From Solanum dulcamara (taxonomy: Eukaryota; Streptophyta; Magnoliopsida; Solanales; Solanaceae), in contig NC_077247.1 in the NCBI RefSeq assembly GCF_947179165.1, positions 14,087,501 through 14,151,500 on the forward strand: a DNA stretch of 64,000 bases, written 5' to 3'. The translations under genes and the position numbers were made by a program. The notes below the pieces were generated by a model. The model did no database searches, was not told where the DNA came from, and worked only from the letters and a program-made list of their open reading frames with translations. Shown in pieces: positions 58,218 through 64,000 of the stretch (the stretch's first letter is position 1; each line of letters starts with the position of its first letter).

Positions 58218-61200
58218 TGTCACAACCAACCTCGTAGGTCGCGACTGGGGTCCGACATGGACCCCCGTATACATATTTATCAGCTGTGGTAAAGTCGAAC
58301 TATAAACAATATAATAGCATGCATCAGAACCCTATTGGGTGATAACATTTCCATAAACGTGTAGTTTCTTTTCGTTTGTATCATAACATGAAAGGGCATG
58401 TAAGCCTACAAGGCTGCCATAACATAATAACATATATCATACATCATGTCGACCCAGCTAAATCAAACTGATATACATAACCCACATATACATGTCTGTA
58501 GACCTCTAAAATTATTAATGACAACATATGGTGGGATAGGGTCCCCATCGTACCCCTGGATAAACAAAAACAATTATTTACATTAGCATCCAGTATAAAA
58601 ATCAAGCTCCGATATAATAGAGACTTTTCCAGCTGAGCTGAATGGAATCCTAATCTAACAGACTTCTAAATCATGTATATGTACCTGCGGGCATGAAACG
58701 CAGCACCCCAAAGAAAGGGGGTCAGTATAATATATGTACTGAGTATGTAAAACATAATATAATACAACTGGAAGCATATCTGAAATAGAGAAGCAGGGGA
58801 TAAAATATCAAATCAGAAACCTGTACCTGTACCTTTTAAATCATAAAACATGCATGCTCAAATTATACAATATAGCCGTCCCTATCAGGGATTCGGTGAA
58901 TCATATCTGTAAGACCATCATACGCTAGGTGCCATCACCACTTTATTACAACACATCATCATATATATACATACGTACCTGGCCCTCTAGTGAGGGACTC
59001 GGTGTGTTTTTCATGCCATTACATTATCATGTTCTCGTATACTGTAATCGAACCTTTAGTGAGGGATTCAGTGGGTAATGCAGTTGAATATGCATGTCTA
59101 CATACCCTGGCCCAGGGCTCGGTGATAGAAGGGTTACAGTATACACGAGTAGAGTATTGAGTAACTATATGCAATTTAAAAGATTATCAGAGACTTGACC
59201 GTATAAGAAGATTAAGCTTTTGTTTGAGGACCCGAGTAGTAGTGTAGTCATCTCGAGTTCCCTCTAAATTCCATTATGGGCTATATAAACTGTAATCTCA
59301 GCGACCCATGACATGTATTAATGTAAGGAAAAATCGCTTATGGAACCAGAAACACTTGTTATGATATAGTCTTTAAGACTTGGAGCCTGTACATTTGGTA
59401 CCTCTTTAACATGTAGCAGTTTCCAGGAAAATAGTTGAACTACTATAGGAGTTCAATATTCAGAAGAAAATAGGAGATGCTTAAGAATGGAATTACTCCG
59501 TATCTCATATCATATTTAACTTAAAACTAAGACATGCCACAAGAAGAAAGAGAATAATCTCTATATAGTCTGTACTTTCCTTCAGGTGGTCATTATGTAC
59601 ATATTTCATACCCGACCCATCATGGGGCTTGGTGAACAACCATGGAATAATAACCTTATTTTCATGCCAAATACATCTCAGGGGAAAGGAAGGATAGTTT
59701 CCCATCCACTACTCTTTAACCCGTAGAAGCCTTGAAAGGCAATACTCAATTTTTGCAGGGGTTCCAACTTCAAGTTGTGGATAGGGATTATGAGTCTTAC
59801 TTTGAGTTCTGGGAATGGAATTATCCCCACATTTCACATACAATTCACATAAGGCTAAGATATGCCAAAAGGAAAGAGAGTTAGCTTTACATACCTATGC
59901 CAAAAATATGCCAAAAGAAAGCTTCACATACCTCTTACGAGTTACTCTTTATCACATTTGCCTCGTCCTCCTTCAAACCTATTCAACACGGAAGAAATAC
60001 AAATATCAAAAACCCTTGACTTTTCAGCACTTTAAGTTGTACCCAAGTAGTCATAGAACTCATTTTCTTACTCTCGGCTAGTTCTTTAGTTAGTTAAGGC
60101 GTTACCAGAAATTGGGCAGCACTTCCCCTATAACATGCCCTATCCAAATTTCCAATTACATCCCTAAGTAATACAGAAAACCAACAACAATAACCTGCAG
60201 CTCATATACACACAAAACATAACATTACACTAAATAAGCTCCAAACAACTTGCTGAAAATGATTAATCCAAAATAGGGTTTCTAGTCTATATTTTGTAAA
60301 ACCTTTAACTGTACAAAGAGGAGGGTCGTGTGGATGCAACCAGAATCTCCCACACCTCTTTTAGAATACTTTAAATACCTATAATACACAACCACACCCT
60401 GCAGCTGCACACCACAAGCATAACACCTTGCTTAGACTATAATTTAACTATAGCAACTCCAATTTAGTTTGCTTCTAACGTCGAGCATTTCTATGACATT
60501 CTTACACTTCCAGCCACGTAAAAGGTGTATAATACACCCTATAAAAATACCATAAACTTGAAATTGTAAGGAAAGACCTTACCATACCCGAAACTCGCCA
60601 AAACTCGGCTCAGAAACTTTTCTAACGTGGTTAAAACGCCGTGGCTGCTTGCTATCCATTTGGTGCTGGTACAAACAATGATTTTATACAATTAATACCT
60701 CCATATCATCGTGGTAAACCCTAGAAAATTAATTTATGGAATAAAATCAGGACTTACCTCTTTTTCTTCTCTAGGCCATCACCTTTTCCTCCCTTAGTTT
60801 AGGGTTTTTGTTCCTTTTATTTGCTGAAGGCGACACATGTCCATCCTCTATTGGGCCAACACATATATTCTGCCAATTAGGGGCTGCCACATAGCAGTGG
60901 GGTCCACCCCCCAAGAAGGTGGGTCACTTGCTGCCACATATCACCTCCCTATGCTTCTACGTGTCATTCTCTCCTCCTCCTCGTAGGTTCATAATCTCGC
61001 CTTATTTTAAGAGCCGATGTAATCTGTGCTACGTAAGCTTGGTATATATTCAAGTGGCTTAAGTATGTAATACTTCTAAATTAATAACTTACATAGATAA
61101 GTTGAGTCCTACGACTCATTATTTGGCCTCCAACTCCTTCCGACTTCTCATAACCCTATTTCCAACCTTCCCTATTATGGGGTATCACATTCTTCTTTCC

Positions 61201-61297
61201 TTAGAGTTGTTTGATGTGTGTGGACAGTAGGGGTCACATGGCCATTTTCAAGAAGGTTAGGAACATGTTTCAAGGTAAAAAAGTGAGGGGTATAATA
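58218..61297 (-). repeat. 3' LTR of minus-strand element F
   Basis: 3,080 bp. Its left end TGTCACAACCAACC is the reversed LTR 3' end; its right end is GGGGTATAATA (minus-strand start TATTATACCCC). It is the same family as LTR E: compare 61195-60980 reversed with 50440-50700. Five hairpin modules, each followed by a CTCGGTG-like box, lie at 58879-59634. Inserted into E's second internal copy after CTATA (58213-58217). Confidence 0.85.
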
Positions 61298-61313
61298 TCC
61301 TTCCCCCCTTTAG
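61298..61313 (-). other. Polypurine tract of element F
   Basis: Minus strand CTAAAGGGGGGAAGGA directly before the LTR start. It shows that F's internal region extends to the right and that its 5' LTR lies outside the window. Confidence 0.85.
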
Positions 61314-62330
61314 AACATTCGTACTCGAATGTTAACTCGTCTTATAGGGTCTTATGAGGATTTTAGGAGTTTTGTATAACTATCATCTCTCAATCCATTT
61401 AGGAGGTTAGATTACCTTTGTATATAGGGACAAGTACAGATATCTTTTTTCTATCTCCTTTTTGACTTCCCAAGTCATCCCCTTTCTGACTTTTGTTTTG
61501 CCACAATATCTTTATAGAAGTCACATCCTAGTTTGCAACCTTCTAATTTGCTGATCTAAGATAACTATAGGTTGTTCCTTGCAGGATTCCATTTCGTGGG
61601 TGTCATCTATAGGAAATACTCTGGGTGGATCACCAGTATATTTATGAAGTATCCGTATTAGATGTACTGGCGTATAGTTTCATAATCAAATGGTAAGTTT
61701 AACTTACAGGCAACTTTGTCCATCTTATAAGTAACTTGATAAGGTTTAACATATTTTGGGCGAAGTTTCTTTTTCTTGCCGAATCTTATTACTCCCTTTC
61801 TGGGTGACCTTATTACGAATACCTAATCATCAATTTGAACTTTGACCATCGATGTCGATTATCTGTATATCACTTCTGCCGACTCTAGGTTTCTAGTCAA
61901 TAGCTTGCTCAATCATGTCGGGGCCTTTTAGTCTTTGCCCCAATAGGGTGACTTGCACACTCTACCATACAATGTCTTATACGAGGCCATCTGGATACTA
62001 GAATGGTAGCCATTCTTATAAGAAAACTCTATAAGTGGTAGACGATCGTCCTAATTACTCTTGAAGCCAATCACATAGTTCCGCAATATATCTTTTAGCA
62101 TTTTGATAGTATGCTCAGTTTGTCCAGCAGCCCGAGGGAAAACATCTGGTACTAAGACCTACCTGTGTTTCCGATCTTTTCTTGGACTGATCTCTAGACA
62201 TTAAATATAATTCAAGTCCCTCTATCTTAGATAATAGCTGGGGGAACCTCATGGAGTCTTACTACCTCCCTGACCTATAACTTTACCTAGTTTCAGCTGC
62301 ATATGTGGTCTTGATTGAAAGCAAATGGGT
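61314..62330 (-). pseudogene. Integrase and chromodomain remnant of element F
   Basis: Minus strand, right to left. EVVRLHEVPPAII, a stop in place of Ser, then DRG (about 62270-62222; second catalytic Asp kept). RAAGQTEHTIKMLKDILRNY (about 62140-62080; catalytic Glu kept). [20 protein letters not shown] and [13 protein letters not shown] (about 62050-61930). IRFGKKKKLRPKYVKPYQV, the GPY/F module (about 61800-61740). A weak chromodomain block follows near 61600-61450. Stops are frequent. This is the only coding block in F within the window. Confidence 0.75.
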
Positions 62331-64000
62331 TGATTCATTAACCTACTCACAATAACTCGTATAAGACCATACTCTCGCAGAGTATAAAATACGTTCATAA
62401 TGTCATTGATAATTTGGGAATCCTTAGCCTCGCATAGCCCTTCTCGACTTCTTTCAAAACTTTAACTAGCACTCTACCTTTTGGGTTTTGTTTTTCAACC
62501 CCTAAAGTTGGCTTTCTTAGTCGTTCTATGCTCCGTCTATCATTACCTAATATAATTCTATAGGAATTTGGTATATAAGTTTGCCATCTTTTGGTAACCC
62601 GTTAGTTCTGCTCCTCTTGGTTAAAGTATTTCACAATTTCTTTATCCCAGCTTATAACACTTTAGATACGTTATCTCGTGTCGTCCTTTACCTTTACGAG
62701 AATATGGGAAGGTGCTCAACTTAACCTGAGAAATATCTTAGCGTCATCTCGCTAGGTCTCATGTGTTACCTTGCCGTTTCCTCTATTATCCTACAATCAA
62801 TGTTGAGGTAGATTTTTTGTCCAATTGTGGATATGTCTTACTTTGCCCATTGTACTAATTCCCTCTCGATAGTTTGTCTTAACCCACTTCTGTGTCTCTT
62901 GGTAGGGTATCCAAAATATCATAGCTGCATTGTCATTATTGAACCCTTATTCTTTTTATCATGTACTTACTCACTTAGCATGATGCTTATATCTACCTAT
63001 TCGTAGGTTGTATAACCATTCTGATGCAACTTGTTGGAGGTTGACGTAGTCTTTCCATCTCCTGGTTCATTCTACTGTACACATCTCACTTCACATTGGA
63101 ACTTGATTGTCCCATTTTGTTATACTTCTTTCTTTTACCTTATTTAATCTTTGCTCTTCACATCTCCTACCATAGGAGGTTTTCTATTCCTTTTCCTTGG
63201 ATATTTATCTTTCGCAATATTATTTGCGACCAACTCTATAGCCAACATTTTGGCTTTTGGTCTAGCAGGATGTCATTACCCTTCATAGTTTCTCTTGAGT
63301 TATTTGATGTCCTTTCCTAGGTATTCCCTTCTCTTTTTATACGCACCAACCTTCTAGCGTTATGTTATTTAATGTCCTGTTAAAAACTTCTTAACACTGC
63401 CTTACATACCATTCTGTCTTCTATTCAATCATTGGTGGCTTCTAAATCTTCCTAACTTAGTTCAGCAAGGGATCTTATTGAAATTTAACCATCCATCTTA
63501 AATATGCTGCCCTATCACTTACCTCCACTTTACCCTTGTAATTTTCTTATTGGCTCCCCCCCATTAGAGGGTACTTATACTTTTATCTGCTTATACCTTG
63601 CTCCATGTTTCTATGTCCAGTCTCAACTTCGTTCAATCCCCTTCCCTAATTTACTGGGTGTTGTATCATGTCCTTATCTTTTTGCATATTTTATAACCTG
63701 ATTATCCACGTACGGACCTTGGCTAAATCCTGAGGCAACGAGAACCTTTCTATACATAGTGTGACACCTCATCTATTAATCTATACTTGAGTAGTGGGAC
63801 CCATGGAACAACTCGTCCAAGGCCACCTTCTATTTATCTTTATGAAAGGTTAATCCACACTTGTAGCCGTTCCACTTTTAACTAGGTAACATTTGTATTC
63901 TGACAATGATTGTCCAAGGTTATCTTGGGGTAGTGGCTCTAACCCGACCTATATCCTTTGTTTCTTGGGGTTAATGGAAGTTGCACCATTTATTCCCTAA
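62331..64000 (-). mobile_element. Upstream internal region of element F, no clear genes
   Basis: The stretch upstream of the integrase on the minus strand. RNase H and RT would be expected here, but I could not recognise VYCDAS-, YRQLN- or FIDD-like blocks in any frame. About 62880-63010 matches non-coding internal DNA of element E. So F seems to be a non-coding element that kept or gained an integrase segment, or a heavily rearranged copy. It continues beyond the window. Confidence 0.5.

Noticed and set aside
1..64000. Endogenous plant pararetrovirus
   Set aside because: No movement or coat protein blocks were seen. All RT regions have flanking LTRs, Met- or Tat-type PBS sites and integrase, which place them in LTR retrotransposons.

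Overview
The window looks like repeat-rich heterochromatin of a flowering plant, most likely a nightshade (Solanaceae). The basis is the style of its long-LTR Ty3/gypsy elements: chromodomain pol, a TGGTATCAGAGC primer-binding site, and a 3' end of the type GGGTCGTGACA. The species cannot be fixed from sequence alone. I see no host protein gene, tRNA, rRNA or CRISPR array. Almost every base belongs to decayed LTR retrotransposons inserted into one another, plus one end of a CACTA-type DNA transposon. No coding region is intact; all are cut by stops, frameshifts and deletions.

Layout. 237-1153: a CACTA end with GCGACGG-type subterminal motifs and a 137-bp tandem repeat. 1154-19236: gypsy element A (5' LTR, PBS, gag, start of protease), split by gypsy element B (5059-16673) with a 5-bp duplication ATTTC on both sides; A's pol resumes in frame at 16679 and ends in a partial LTR. 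B holds a solo LTR (5750-8069, duplication AGAAC), a truncated LTR (9403-10555) and a 59-bp tip of another LTR family (10556-10614), then protease-RT-RNase H-integrase-chromodomain and a 3' LTR. 19237-25120: a minus-strand gypsy element (K), interrupted by two plus-strand LTR segments. 25121-28262: an LTR, PBS and gag. 28263-30655: minus-strand LTR pieces. 30656-45573: gypsy element C (LTR end, PBS, gag, pol), split by LTR D (32192-about 33840) and by a minus-strand LTR (H), which itself holds a minus-strand Tat/Ogre-like element G (38233-44057). 45574-47497: LTR I. 47498-50294: a plus-strand Tat/Athila-like element with its own kind of PBS. 50295-58217: family E arranged LTR, non-coding internal region, LTR, second internal region. 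58218-64000: the 3' LTR and 3' internal part of a related minus-strand element F that runs past the window edge.

How the parts worked together. Each gypsy element once carried gag (particle), protease, RT/RNase H (copying), integrase and a chromodomain (targeting). None can do this now: the RT site FIDD is FIND in two of three copies and zinc-knuckle cysteines are lost. What survives best is architecture in the LTRs: TATA boxes, a consensus 5' splice-site-like motif about 130-175 bp downstream, a hairpin with compensatory base changes just after it, and upstream arrays of family-specific near-palindromes. These shared non-coding designs are the most interesting signals. I found no new protein-based system.
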